From Glycine soja (taxonomy: Eukaryota > Streptophyta > Magnoliopsida > Fabales > Fabaceae): a stretch of 64,000 nucleotides of DNA. The translations under genes and the position numbers were made by a program. Below, piece after piece: positions 21,801 through 33,849 of this stretch. Numbering within the stretch: position 1 is the first letter of the stretch; each line of letters starts with the position of its first letter. The notes below the pieces were generated by a model. The model saw only the letters and a list, made by a program, of their open reading frames with translations. It was not told the origin of the DNA and did no database searches. Where the stretch lies: positions 44,831,611-44,895,610 of the forward strand of contig NC_041003.1 of NCBI RefSeq assembly GCF_004193775.1. The letters run 5' to 3'.

Positions 21801-24800
21801 CTAACAGCCAAAAGTTAAAGACAAAAGGCACTGAACTGTCAATCATAAACAAATTGTGATCATATACTAGAACTAGAACAACTGGTGATTGTTGAAAAGG
21901 CCAGACGCAATGGCAGACTGCGGCAACTAGAAAGATCTTCCGCCGGAAACAAGCGGCGAGTGGAGGGCAAACCGGGGAAGCACATGGTTGGCCAAAAAAA
22001 TTTGTCTCCAGGGACAGTGGGGGCAGTCACAGTTCTGGATTTCGAGGAATGCCCGCCAGGCTTTGAATACCAGGTTAAGAGAGAGAAAACAGAGACATGA
22101 TTTCGCTGAATAACGTGTGTTTGAATACACAACAGATGCAAGTTTATAAGCTCATTACATTAATTATACATAAATAGAGGATATTTTGTTTCCTCTGAAT
22201 CAGATATTACATGCCTATAAACCACTATTATTACAATAAATACAGAATATTATATTCTGATTTTGAACACACCACTAATGTTGGTTGGAAAGGAATAGCA
22301 TACATGGACTAAATCCTAAGGATACTAAATGTAGGAAAGGAAATGGTAATTATAAATAGTTGGGATATTTAACACTGCAACTGGAAACTACATTGAAGTG
22401 AAAATAGAAGTAAGTACCAATGGTAGGATGTGTTTGAAAAATTAGTTGTATCACTAGCAATCCAAAAGCTTAATTATTAGGTGAAGACATACAAATTGTT
22501 TTATATTTCATCTCCAACACCCCCTCACACAAGAACCTTAGCGAGGATAATGCACAAGTCCACCTACCTTGTATAGTAATTCAATTTTTTTTATAAGAGT
22601 GTGGGCAGCAAGAATTGAACTCTAGACAAGTTGGCCATAGAGGCTTTGATATCCTCTCATGAACTACAACCCGAAAAGCTTAAGCTATAAAGTGAAGACA
22701 CATAAATGGTTTTATATTAAGAAAGCATTTGGAAGAGCTTATGGGGAGCCTATTTGAACTTATAAAAATAGCCTATGACTCTCATAAGCTTCTACTTTTA
22801 GCTTCTTTTGATAAGCTTCTTTGTGTAACTTATCAAAATAAGCTCTTCTCAGCTTTTTCCGAAAAGTTTCACGGTTAAAATATGGCTCATGTGATATGGG
22901 CCGATTGAATAAATGCTTATTGAAGTAATTTAAAGAGAGAATTCTGAACTGAAACTTTATTGAAAATGTGAAAATGTACAAAACTGATGAGCCTCTGTTA
23001 GACTGTTACAACCCCTATATACAATGTAGAAGCTCTTCAAGGAGAGATGTCAATTATAACTGTGTAACTGACACTTGACTAACAACAGAAAGCTAAAAGC
23101 TTAGAGAGAAAAATGAGAGCATATATGATACAGTTATCAAGAAACTTATGCTCTTGCAATGCTTAATTAAACAAACACATCCTAAATCTCTATCTAGTTA
23201 TGGTATGGAAGACATGCAGTGCTTTAATTCCAAATGGGCACTATGGTGTTTAGAGTAGGGCCAGCAATGGGAACTTCAGGATCTGATTCAATAAACAATT
23301 AGTTCCACAATCAATACAGACACCAGAAGGATCTCTGCAGCAGCCAGATGATCAATTGCTTTTGTCTGAATGTTGTAATAGCAACTGCTACTTGAGCTGC
23401 ACCCTGGCACTGTGGTGCATTTCACATTGCAAAACATGAAACACTTTGCATTGTGTATTAAGGAGTGGAGCATGGCAGCATGATAGCTGCCACTCTCATC
23501 CATTCTCAATTGCCTTGGTGAAAACCAATTGCAAAATAGTGATGAAGAGAAAAAATCTATCATAGGAAATTCCATTATTCCTCTCCAGCAATAGGCAGCA
23601 GGAAAAATTTTCTAAGGACAACTTCGCATGTAAAACAATTTAAGAAAATAAAGAATTATCAAGCAGAACCTTACCACTTCCACTAGTCCCAACAATTGCA
23701 ACACTTTTACCAGCTGGCACAACAAATGATATTCCATCTAGTATCTTTCTCTCTGTGAGGTAACTGAAGAGATAGCAAGCATAAACATACAATCACTTGA
23801 ATATTAGCCAAAGTTCAAAAGATATATTTGATCAGCATGCTAACTTTCTAATAGAGGTGCAAATGTTATATTTTATTAAATACAAATTTCCATGCCACCT
23901 ACTCTGTAACTTGTTAGCAAGCAAGATTTAACTAATTACTAAAGTTATTGATTATTATATGAACCAGCAGGTGCCAGTAGTTTTTCAATTATTTTGTATT
24001 CTAAAAAAAATGGATATGTAGGTATGAAGCATAAAATCCATAGTTACAAGTAAGAAAAAATGATTGTATGAGAAATTGATGTGGCACCTATCAAGGAGAA
24101 CATGACAAAAAAATCAGTTAAAGAAGTTTGGACATATGCAAGGAAGGCCATTGGAGGCATTGATGAGAAGAGTATATTATATAGTTTTTAACCCTATAAA
24201 AAGAGGTAGGGTGAGACCAAAGGGGACATTGGAAGACATAATTAAAAAGATATCTCATGGTGAATAAAATCCCTAATAATATAGTTTTTTATTGGGCCCA
24301 ATGGCGTCGTCTAATCTATGTAGTCAACCTCACCTAGTGAGATAAAGTTATTGTTGTATAAAATTTAAATATAGAATAATATTATTTTATTATTTAATTT
24401 TTTAACATAAAACAACATTGCTTTGTTGGAATTTCTTTGAAAAGAATAAAAAAATGTCAGTCAAATCACTTGAATTGATAAAACCCAACTATAACTGGGT
24501 TAAGTTAGTCTAGGTTGATAAAAACAAACTCCCTCTGTCTAACCCAATCAACACAAACCAACTTAACCTATGATCACCTGTAAGGCAGGAAGTTATAGAA
24601 CATTTGTTTAGGGTTGGGTAAAGGGTGTCCTTTTACACTAGAGCAGTTTATAATTAGCTATAATTGTTTTTTTTACACTATGCAGTTTATGTAGCCCTTT
24701 GGTATATCTGGTTGGAGTGAGCTAATAAAAAAAAATCTGTTGGAGTGGAATGCCATCTTTAAAGGTGTCTCTGCCCCTACACTCCTTAAATAATTGAATC

Positions 24801-27800
24801 ATTTTTTTATGACTTAGGTGATCTTCTCGTGGCTATATCTGTATACATGATTCTATCACATCCACTGCTATGACTTTTAAAGATTCTTTTCTCGTATGAC
24901 CTTTTCTGTTTTAGAGGATTTCTTATCATCCTTAGATGTTTATGAGAATATCATTCATGTCTCTCACTCTCTCTACCTAAAAGAAAGTTGGTCCTTGATA
25001 TTATAGTCTCTGGGATCAAGTAGGCAAGTGTTTGACCTTTGCTACCTGCATTTGTCATAATATAGTGGTGGCTTGTTCACTGCCAACACTTCAAGCCCAT
25101 ATGGGTTTGCATGAGGGTGTATGTTAGAGATATAACAGCTCCTGAGCTTAGCTTTTAGGTTAATTAGACTTGGACCATGAAAAAACAAACCAGGAAGATG
25201 GAAAATGTCAAACAACACGAGCAAGACAACACACAAATACTAAGAAAAGGAATGGTATAATATTTATAGATATCACTTAAAACTGTTCTTTAACTGGCTC
25301 ATTAAGAACAAATATGGAGATAAATCAAAACACATGATGGTTGCAGGCCATCAGACATAAATTTGTGCCCTTAATTTTCTGCTGCATTAATCTATCTCTA
25401 ATAATATCACCATATATTAGCCAAAAGTCCATCTATAGGAATGGTAATAACACATTATGTAGTAAAGAGGCATCACGCACCTAAAATGTACATTCTCAAA
25501 TTGGATTCTTCCCCCGTTAAATCTCAGAGGCTTTGCATTTTCTTTATCCCTAATGTCTGCTCTTTCCTGTAATAATGATTATAGAAAAAGCAAAGAAACA
25601 GTATCACAGAATCAGGAAGGTAGAGAAAGTTACTGGTAAACATGACATACCTAGACAGCATATCTATGAATAAATGAAGACAACAATACAGATGTTATGA
25701 ACAAAGTAACACAGAACATGTTTGCAATTACTCCATGAAGCTCGCAAGAATGTAGAAAATTCATCAATAGAAAGAAATAAACAACCACCTAGCAATTAGG
25801 AATAAATTATATTAACTGAAATAAGAAGAAACTACAGAATTATCCATGCTGCCCAAAAATTCTAGCAATCCATATTTTGTATGGTACATACTGAAGTAAA
25901 AGAAAGAAAATTCATATTTCATAATCAACAATGCACATATAAAATTAACTGCAAGGTAATTCATTAAAATTCCACAGGGAAGATACCTCAAGTAGCTGAA
26001 ACATGGACTTCATGTCAACTAGACTCTGAATAGTCTCACGATAAACACTACCAAGGAAATTGAGTGGAAGAGATAGTTGGAAGAGTAGTCCATTCACCAT
26101 TACCTGCATATTGAATTTAGATTATAATCCAGGTAATAATTATTAAATATAGATTGAATAATTTTATTTAATTATTTTAAGAAAAAAAATCATTATGACA
26201 AAGAGAAGATAATTACAAAGAAATGGAAGGATAAGGAATGCTATTTATGTAAAAGCAAAACCCAAACATTGAGGACCAAATAAAAACTTTAAATTTCAAT
26301 GAAGCAAAGCTACCTGACCCTAAAAATGGAATTAAATTTGACAAAACTTTACCAAATCACCAACAGTCATCGTGCCATCCATGATTCCATGAGAGCAAAG
26401 CACCATTGCTGATGAAAGAGCGGTACTAAATATAACATTTTGACCAAAGTTCAACAAAGCAAGACTGCGTTGGGTTTTCAGAGCAGCATCCTCATACCCT
26501 AAACAATGATATTACAAGCCACAGCAGAACAAGCAACATCAATTTTGAAAAAGAATTAAGAGAAAGCATAATAAATTAGAGAAGCTGCCAATATTTTCCA
26601 TTTTTCTGATAAGGCATTAAAGATAAGAATTAAGAAGAAATCGTAAAATGAATAAAAGGAATAAAAGAAATCCTCATTAACAGAGAAGCAAAGGAATAAC
26701 ACAGAAGCTGCTGCAATTCAGAACACCACCGCATAATATGTGGTTGCAACTAGCATATATTTAATATTTATCTTTAATTTCATAACCCATCAATGCATCT
26801 TGGTGTTTTGCATGAACAAGCCTACTTCTGTGATAGAAATAAGCAAAGCTAGCTAATCTCTCCACATGCCCAACAGCAAAAACCCTCCAAAATCCATTGG
26901 ATGAGTACCATAAAAAGTGTTGCCCTTCCTTTCCTCCAATTCAATCAACAAATTTAAGTCTTAAATACATTATATGCTTCTTATCCAAAATTAAGTCCCA
27001 AATTTCATTAAAAGAAAATGTAACACACATGAAGTCATGAACACAGTGAATTCACCTATGCATGCCAAAAATGAGACCAGACAATAAGTAAAGCTTGGTT
27101 TCAGAATGTATTTTTTTAACTGACTAACTAATTTATCTTCACCAGAAGGAAAATTATTTGAAGGCAATGCATATATAGCAAATCTTATAATTTGGGTTAG
27201 GGCCTAACTCAACCCTACAAAACCGACTTATAAGGTGAGGGTTACCCCAGCCAATGTAGGACTTGCATTTTTCCTAACAGTGAAATTCAACTTACTAACA
27301 CAAGAAAATTGAAGACACAATAAAAAAAACTAATACCTATTTCTCATAAGACAAAAATAGCCAACACAGCATTACTAAAATTTATTTTAGAAGATAAACC
27401 AAATTGTACAGAATCTACAGATACTAGTATCTAATTATTGCCTCTCTTTTTTTCGGAAAACATGAATTGTTAGTTTGTTAGTTTTTTTGTTAGCGGGAGA
27501 GATCTAATTATTGCTTGATAGCAAGATATTTTCATTCCTAGAACAATAAATGTGCAATTAGAACATACAAAATAACTAGTGTCATTTTGCAGTTTGCACA
27601 CCCAATTTGAGAAGAATAATCAATAACTTACTCTTTAGGTACTTGTCATAGTTATCAGCTTCATAAACTTCATTATTAAAATATTTCACAGTCTGCAAAT
27701 CAAGAAAAAAAAACAGTGGTAACAAAAACACGAAAAGGAAGATAGCATTAAAAAACTGGCATTAATGACTAAAATGCTCACCTCATAATTAATAAGTGAA

Positions 27801-30800
27801 TCAATAACCCTTGTACTAGCATCATTATCTGCCTTATTCATGGCTTTCCTGAATTTAGTCCTCCACTGAAAAAACCAGAAAACATGAGTAAATGAATACT
27901 ATAATTGACTGATTTTTCAACAAATCCACTATATCACACAAAAATCTATTTATCCTACCAACTCATTAGTTGGCCAATAACAAAATATTTGTTACTGAGA
28001 AGTGAAAACTGAAACTTTATTTCATACAATAAAAAATAATAAAAAATTACTAAATGTGGTTTATTAAGTCAACAAGTGATTTTGGTAGTAAGGGGGTTAA
28101 ATTTTTATGGTAATCTGCAACCCAGGCTAGTATCAAGTACTATTTTTTGGATCATACGGTTCATAATTTTAAGAAGGCTTCTTTGGCTCAATAGCTGGTT
28201 GAGGGAAAGATTTGGCAATTCACATTTTTTTGGTGTATAATGTTCCTTCTAGGTTTCCCTAATTTTAATTTGTAGAAACCAATCCCATTCCTCTTATCCA
28301 AAAAAAGGAGGAACAAAAGAAAAAAGAAAAGTGATAATTTTGCACACAAGGATCCTGACCATTTAACCTCCACAATTCAAATATATGAAAGTATAAGATG
28401 TGAAATGATGTACAAAGCTGCTACAATGTCATTAACATATATAGCAAGACCAAGAATTAATAGAAGGGAGTACCAAACTATTCCAAGCTTAACAATATTA
28501 GATCGGTTCAAGGCATGATACCTGTGTGATAGTCAGTGTAAAAGTAACATAGGCAGCAACAGATAAGGAAGTAATCAGCGCAAAGGGAGCTCCAAATTTG
28601 TAGGCCAATATACCTGCTACCATAGATATCTGGATGGATACATGTTAAATCTGCTGAAGTAGTTCAAAAAAAAAGGAAGCAAGAGTTGGGATGACAAAAT
28701 AAATTTCAAAGATCATTAAAAAAAAAATCAAAGACAACAAGAATCCACAACCAAAAATGCAATTCCTGCTAAATATATTCCATGTTTAATAGTGAGCAAC
28801 ATTTGGGGAATACATAAGCAACAAGGGAGTAACTGAGACGTACCTCTAATATGGTGGGTACTACATTGAACACCATAGAGGAGAGAATGAAATTTATTCC
28901 ACGACTACCACGATCAATTATTCTACTTAATGCACCAGTTTCTCGGCTGGAAAAAACAATAACTAGGTGATAGGGGTAAACAATTAAACAATAGACAAAC
29001 ACTCAAAATGAAGAAAAAGAGAAGCATAAATAGAGATGATTATCTTGTGACTTTGATGGTTTAGTTAATAACATTCACATTTAAATCACTTTTCAATAGT
29101 GAATGTTGGCGTTCTTAAGTGCAGGAAAAACACAATTCACACAAGCCTAATAGTAGGAATAAATCCTACTAATTATATTACAACACATACCTTAGATGAT
29201 ACCGAAGGTCAAGGTCATGCAAATGTGAGAAGACCTACAACAGTCAGATAGTATTGTAAATTGAGTATTTTAACATCATAAAGCCAACTAAAGTGTGATT
29301 TTGAAAAAAGACTGGGGATGAAGCTGTTTAAAAGAGGGATTTGACTCCCCTAGAGTGAAAAAATGTGAAGTAAGAGAGTATCTACCCTTGATTTAAATTA
29401 AAGTACCTCATAAAATTAACACACTTTAAAACAAGCAGGGATGCGCTATTACTTTCTCACTATCATTTTAGATAAACTAAATCCATAATAAATTCAATCT
29501 ATTATTGCAAAATACAAATAGATGAACTAAAATTACTTATCATTATTAGATGTACCGAAACCATGAAAGCAGCATGCATACCTTCCTTGATACTAATCGA
29601 ATTGTTCGCAGTGCAACCTTAGCAAATACAGCAGTCCGCAGTTCTGCCACAAGTAGTTGCATCCAATAAATAAAAATTATTGGAATGAATCATGAAAAAA
29701 CAAGCCTTTTTTCAAAGAAACATGCTCAAACTGTTAAACCAGGTATATAAATATTATTTATATAATAATTATTGTGATTATAAAACAAAAATGAAAATTT
29801 TGAAAACTCACCAATAAATATTTTGCATTTCCTACAAAATTACTAATAATATAGCAAAAAAATGAATTTTGGCTTTTTGCTAAAGTTGGTCAATCCAACC
29901 CTCTTAAACACGTGAAAGGAGCTAGCATCTAGCACACATCTCTAATGAGCAATGACACACTACTACAACAACAACAACAACAACAACGCCTTATCCCACT
30001 AGGTGGGGTCGGCTACATGGATCAACTTCCGCCATAATGTTCTATCAAGTACCATACTTCTATCCAAATCATTAAGTTCGAGATCCTTCTTGATAACCTC
30101 TCTTATAGTCTTTTTGGGTCTTCCTCTGCCTCGAATTGTTTGCCTTCTCTCCATCTGGTCTACTCTCCTCACTACAGAGTCTACCGGTCTTCTCTCTACA
30201 TGCCCAAACCACCTAAGTCTATTTTCCACCATCTTCTCTACAATAGGCGCTACTCCAACCCTCTCTCTAATAGCTCCGTTTCTAATTTTATCCTGTCGAG
30301 TCTTACCACACATCCACCTCAACATCCTCATCTCCGCTACACCTACTTTAGTCTCATGTTGGCTCTTGACCGCCCAACATTCTGTTCTGTACAAAATCGC
30401 CGGTCTTACCGCAGTCCGATAAAACTTTCCCTTTAGCTTGATCGGTACCTTTGCATCACATAACACCCCCGATGCTTTTCTCCATTTCATCCATCCTGCT
30501 TGAATGCGATGATTCACACACTACTAAAGGAAATTAAAAGTATAATATATTAAATATTAATTTTTGAAATTTGAACCACTTTCTTCCATTTTCTAGGCCC
30601 CCTTTTGTTGATTTTATTTGGTCAAAATCACACCTAAGATTTTATGAGCTTAACATCTTATCCCATGATGCTTATAATGGGTGCATCCCCTTTCACTAGA
30701 TATGGCTCTAAGAGTCATCCTTAAGGAAATAAAGTTGAACCCTTTCTATTAGCTATAGCATTTGGCCTAGTGATAAGCACTTCATACAACACCTACACCT

Positions 30801-32925
30801 CCCTTCACTTAGTGTTCAATTCTTCTACACCTCTAAATTCCTCCCGTTGTCTCATCTTAAATCACTACATCATTGTTGGAAAGTCACCTTAATTGTGGTC
30901 AATCACTCCTAGCCCGCCTTAATTGTGCCCTCTATGAGACTGCCTTAATTGCAACCTCAACGATGGTGTTTAGTCTCATCGATTAGAGAAGTAGAGATAT
31001 GGCTTAAATAGAGTTTATAAACTTGGGAAATCCTCACCTTACAAGCTAGTTTTGTGGGGTTGAGTTAGACCCTAAAACCAAATTTTAAGAATCATGAAGG
31101 ATGAACTTTGGCAGACAAAATATGAAAGGCAGCCAAGGTAAACTATGATAACAACAGAAAGAGCATGGATGGCTCTGCACCAGCAATGAACAAGCAAAAA
31201 GCCATGAATTGATCTAATCTGAAAGCAAGTAACAGTGGCACTAGGTTTTCACAGAAAAAGATTTGACTCATCCGGTCTGTACCACCTGACTGGTTCAACA
31301 GTTTTTTAGAAACTTGCTGAGTCCCAACAGTTTATACCAGGTTGTATGCATTTCCAATCTAATATGTCAACCAGACCAAATTACCTAGCTGGTCCATTGG
31401 TCAAACCAGTCAGTCCGATTTCAATTTCATAACTCTGGTTGGACATACTTAAAAATAGGAACCCTTATGGACAATCTTTTATTAATTAGTAGATATTTCA
31501 GTAATTTCTGTAGCATTTTTTTGTCTTTTGGGTAAGCCGTGCTTTCGCTATTATTGAGCTTGAAGTATGTTCTGAAGTATTTTAAACCCATATCTTGACA
31601 TTTAAGTCATTCTTAATTAGTTAGGAAGCCCCAATTCTTATCAAATGAGAACTTTTAGTTCTTGTGAGATCATACTTAATAATAAGTTTGCTGACAAATC
31701 AGCATCTTTAAGAGGCATAAATAGATGTTCCATTTCCCTTCAATTTGCTTTGGGATAGGGATATGCTCCCAAGCTCTCTCTAATAATGGTGTTGCCTTGT
31801 CCAATATGCAGAGGGATAGGGCAGCCCTGCTCTACTCCTAGTTACCACTGTTTCTTTTGTTTTTGTGCTTTAGATCAGTTCATTTCAGCTCTTAAGGATA
31901 TATCTTATCCTTGCTCCTAGCCTAATTACTTCTCTACAATTAACACTATAAATATAGGTCCAATCCAACGAGCATGAGTCACAACTTAAAGAGTGGTTTC
32001 GTTTGAGAAGCCTAAGAATTAGAATTTAGAATTGCAAAGCCTGCCAATGTCACTCTCATAGGTAAACCAGCTTTAGCAAGTAGACACAAAAAAGTATAAA
32101 AATACCATTGAAAGCAGAAGCTCCTGACCGAGCAATCCCATATCCAATCAAAACTGCCACAGGGGTTGCAAAAAAAGCCAACCCACTTGAATTCGAAGCA
32201 AGAGCACCCACACTCCCTGTGGCAGCTGTCAACGAATCAACTGCAAGCTTGAACAGGAAAGGCACCTGAACATTCAAAATCTGAAAAAACCATGTCCAAC
32301 CACAAACAAGGGTCACTGATCAGCATCAGCAAGTTAACCACAAACCATGAACAATAACCAACCAGGCCACTAACCTTAGCCCCAACAAGCAAACCCAATG
32401 CAGCAACAATCCGAACCCGAAACTCGAGATTATCTTTCATCCACAAGTAACTGGCAAGCGTGCGAAGGATCTTCACATCAGCAGCTTGCCCACCAGGGGG
32501 CGGTGGTGGTGATGATTTACCAATGGTGGAAGAAGCAGCAGCCTTCTGGCTCTGACTTCCATCATCAGTTTTAGTTGAAGTGGAGAACAATGCTCGCCCA
32601 TCCACAGTAGAACTCTGTTCCACACAATTCCACAACCACATTCAGCATCAAAAAAGCCATTGAATTTGAACCAATCATACGCATTCATTCATTCAAAAGA
32701 ACCAAAAATAAAAAGGACAAAACTTATATACTATTTCTCGAGTTTGTTTCGGTATTGTTCTTCAATCAGAATGAGTTTCACCTTGGTAACCTATGTTATT
32801 TCACCTCAATAACCTATATTAATCTTTAATATGAACCTTCATTATACAGATTATTGAGACAAAACTTCAATTCTAATTAGAGAACATCACCAAAAGCACC
32901 TAAGAAACAGCATTTCAGTTGTCTG

Positions 32926-33004
<79 letters not shown>

Positions 33005-33312
33005 TAGGCAATTGAACTAACAGTAACAGGGTTTGGTAAGTAAGGTCTGGTAACCCTGCCATGTGGGGAATTAGAATTTGATGAATCAGAGAGGAACCCC
33101 TTTACAGCTAAAAACAAACTTGGGCACGTTCTGTGCTTTGGATTATTGAAACTGATTCCATAACATTTTCTAAAGCGAATTGGGTAGGTTGTGGTGATGG
33201 CAGAAGCAGTCAAAAGAGAACGAACTCTATTGCCACTGCCACTGCAAGCACCGATGCTAGTGGCATCACGCTGAAGAAGGTGCCGAGAAGCTGAAGCAGC
33301 AGCAGCGAGCAT
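15846..33312 (-). CDS. ABCB25: Mitochondrial half-size ABC transporter, ATM3/ABCB25 type
   Basis: Twenty exons on the minus strand, in transcript order: 33022-33312, 32375-32614, 32106-32280, 29582-29643, 29191-29234, 28844-28946, 28522-28629, 27782-27865, 27632-27692, 26353-26498, 25987-26103, 25481-25566, 23675-23763, 21507-21562, 20716-20796, 20559-20624, 20380-20472, 19776-19840, 16303-16438, 15846-15989. They sum to 748 codons plus stop with all phases matching. The N-terminus is rich in Arg, Ser and Ala (mitochondrial presequence-like), then comes a six-helix membrane domain, then one ATPase domain: Walker A Gly531-Thr539 (split by an intron), Q-loop Gln579, signature LSGGEKQ from Leu635, Walker B ending Asp659-Glu660, H-loop His691. 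The family exports a glutathione-linked sulfur compound from the mitochondrion for cytosolic Fe-S cluster and molybdenum cofactor synthesis. An in-frame ATG upstream (33432) could extend the protein by 40 residues; I prefer 33312 because the usual family length is about 730. Confidence 0.95.
16871..17006 (+). mobile_element. Au-type SINE with 17-bp target duplication
   Basis: The body contains the tRNA-like B box GGTTCGAATCC, then GGAAACAGCCTCTTTGCA, GGGTAAGGCTGCGTACA and a GCGCATAGCG-like segment (here TCGCATAGCGAAGAGCC). These are hallmarks of the plant Au SINE family as I remember it. Both flanks carry ATGTAACATCCTGTTGT (16854-16870 and 17007-17023), a perfect 17-bp duplication. It lies in the intron between the last two ABC transporter exons and the exon at 19776, antisense to the gene. 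Confidence 0.9.
17466..17608. mobile_element. MITE-like inverted-repeat element, copy 1
   Basis: The left edge (AGGAGGAATCAACTTATCCAAGAGT) and the reverse complement of the right edge (AGGATAGATCAACTTACTCAAAGAGT) match imperfectly over about 25 bp. The interior (ATCCTCACCATTCATTT, AAATCTAA.GGT) recurs in the element at 18180-18375. Ends are approximate. Confidence 0.55.
18180..18375. mobile_element. MITE-like inverted-repeat element, copy 2
   Basis: It starts near GGAGGATCATGTCACTTCAA and ends near AAGTAACTTGATCCTTTCTC, which pair as imperfect inverted repeats. The interior shares ATCCTTCATTTTCTTTAAATCTAACGGT-like sequence with the element at 17466-17608. Both sit in the same ABC transporter intron. 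Confidence 0.5.
21860..22271 (-). mobile_element. Truncated Copia-like retrotransposon: LTR plus leader
   Basis: Read on the minus strand, a roughly 190-bp LTR-like segment starts near TGTGTTCAAAATC (22271). It ends in TTTTCTCTCTCTTAACC (about 22070) and is followed at once by TGGTATTCAAAGCC, a decayed form of the initiator-Met tRNA primer site TGGTATCAGAGC. After it comes a GC-richer stretch (21880-22060) that resembles the start of a Copia leader or gag region. No pol is present. Frames open on both strands here are remnants. It lies in the intron between exons 21507-21562 and 23675-23763. Confidence 0.55.
22715..22865. mobile_element. Fragment of a legume-type MITE rich in AAGCTTATNNAAATAAGCT motifs
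   Basis: The sequence has repeated AGCTTAT, ATAAGCTTC and TATCAAAATAAGCTC words that fold back on each other, a pattern I associate with abundant legume MITEs. Ends are not defined. The LTR relic at 22895-23170 appears to lie inside or next to it. Confidence 0.35.
22895..23170 (-). mobile_element. LTR-like relic, probably Copia
   Basis: On the minus strand one sees a TATA box in TGTATATAGGGGTTGTAACA (about 23008-23027) and, about 60 bases on, CAATAAAGTTTCAG (about 22955), the layout of promoter and polyadenylation signal in an LTR. Pyrimidine-rich CTCTC stretches lie at both sides. No coding part follows. Borders and family are guesses. Confidence 0.35.
24061..24362 (+). mobile_element. Degenerate 3' fragment of an RTE-type LINE
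   Basis: In plus-strand frames with shifts and stops one reads V-A-P-I..., [24 protein letters not shown] and [11 protein letters not shown]. This matches the C-terminus of the better-preserved element at 29966-30515 segment by segment. It ends GATAAAGTTATTGTTGTATA, a decayed form of the (TTG)n tail. Confidence 0.6.
27195..27243. repeat. Dispersed repeat copy (CCTAACTCAACCCTACAAAAC ... AAGGTGAGG), also at 31022-31075 in reverse
   Basis: The segment GGGCCTAACTCAACCCTAC..AACCGACTTATAAGGTGAGG is matched in reverse orientation at about 31022-31075 (CCTCACCTTACAAGCTAGTTTTG..GGGTTGAGTTAG). Both are in introns of the ABC transporter gene. It belongs to a common legume repeat as far as I recall. Confidence 0.5.
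29966..30515 (-). mobile_element. 5'-truncated RTE-type LINE with perfect 11-bp target duplication
   Basis: The minus strand encodes about 170 residues without a stop. They match the extreme C-terminus of plant RTE-clade LINE proteins ([46 protein letters not shown]). It ends with GGGATAAGGCG followed by a (TTG)n tail, seen on the plus strand as (CAA)n at 29966-29987. ACACACTACTA flanks it on both sides (29955-29965 and 30516-30526). It lacks endonuclease and most of the RT, so it was dead on arrival. It sits in the 2.5-kb ABC transporter intron between 29643 and 32106. Confidence 0.88.
32928..33001. repeat. (TA)n microsatellite in the first ABC transporter intron
   Basis: A perfect TA tract of about 74 bp. 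Its near edge lies 20 bp from the first 5' splice site (GT at 33020-33021). Confidence 0.95.
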
Positions 33313-33794
33313 TTTTTTTTCTGCACAAGTTTGAAGCTTTTTTGTGTTTTGATTTCGCTTCTGCAAATGGGTCTGAGGCAGAGCAGAGAACTTTAACAAG
33401 CTTGACGGATTGGGGAAGCTTAGAAGAAACAAACCCTAGTGGGATTGGAATTGAAGAATGTTAGATGGTAGTGAGAGAGGGGAAACATTGCAATAAGATT
33501 TAGAGAAAAAAAAAAAAAATAAAGCAATACAAAGTTGATGATTTTTGGTACGAAGTTAATGCACACATCATTCGTGGAATATAAGGAAAAATGAAACAGA
33601 CAATTCGATTATGTTTAAATTCTGAGAACGATGGAGAGAATTTTTAAAATATGGTTTTAGTTTACCTAAATTTGATTTAGATTAAAAAAATGTTTTTACT
33701 CTCTCATATTTAAGATAGATTTTTTTATATAGATAATTTAAGATATGTTTCAAGTTTGTTTTTGGAGATTTTGAAAAATATATTCAAAATGTTT

Positions 33795-33849
<55 letters not shown>

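Noticed and set aside
21885..22100. Plus-strand 71-residue frame and overlapping minus-strand frames
   Set aside because: They lie in the leader of a truncated Copia-like element; no known protein pattern was recognised.
30003..30436. Open frames on the plus strand (139 and 98 residues)
   Set aside because: They are the antisense of the RTE LINE fragment, whose minus-strand frame matches a known protein end.
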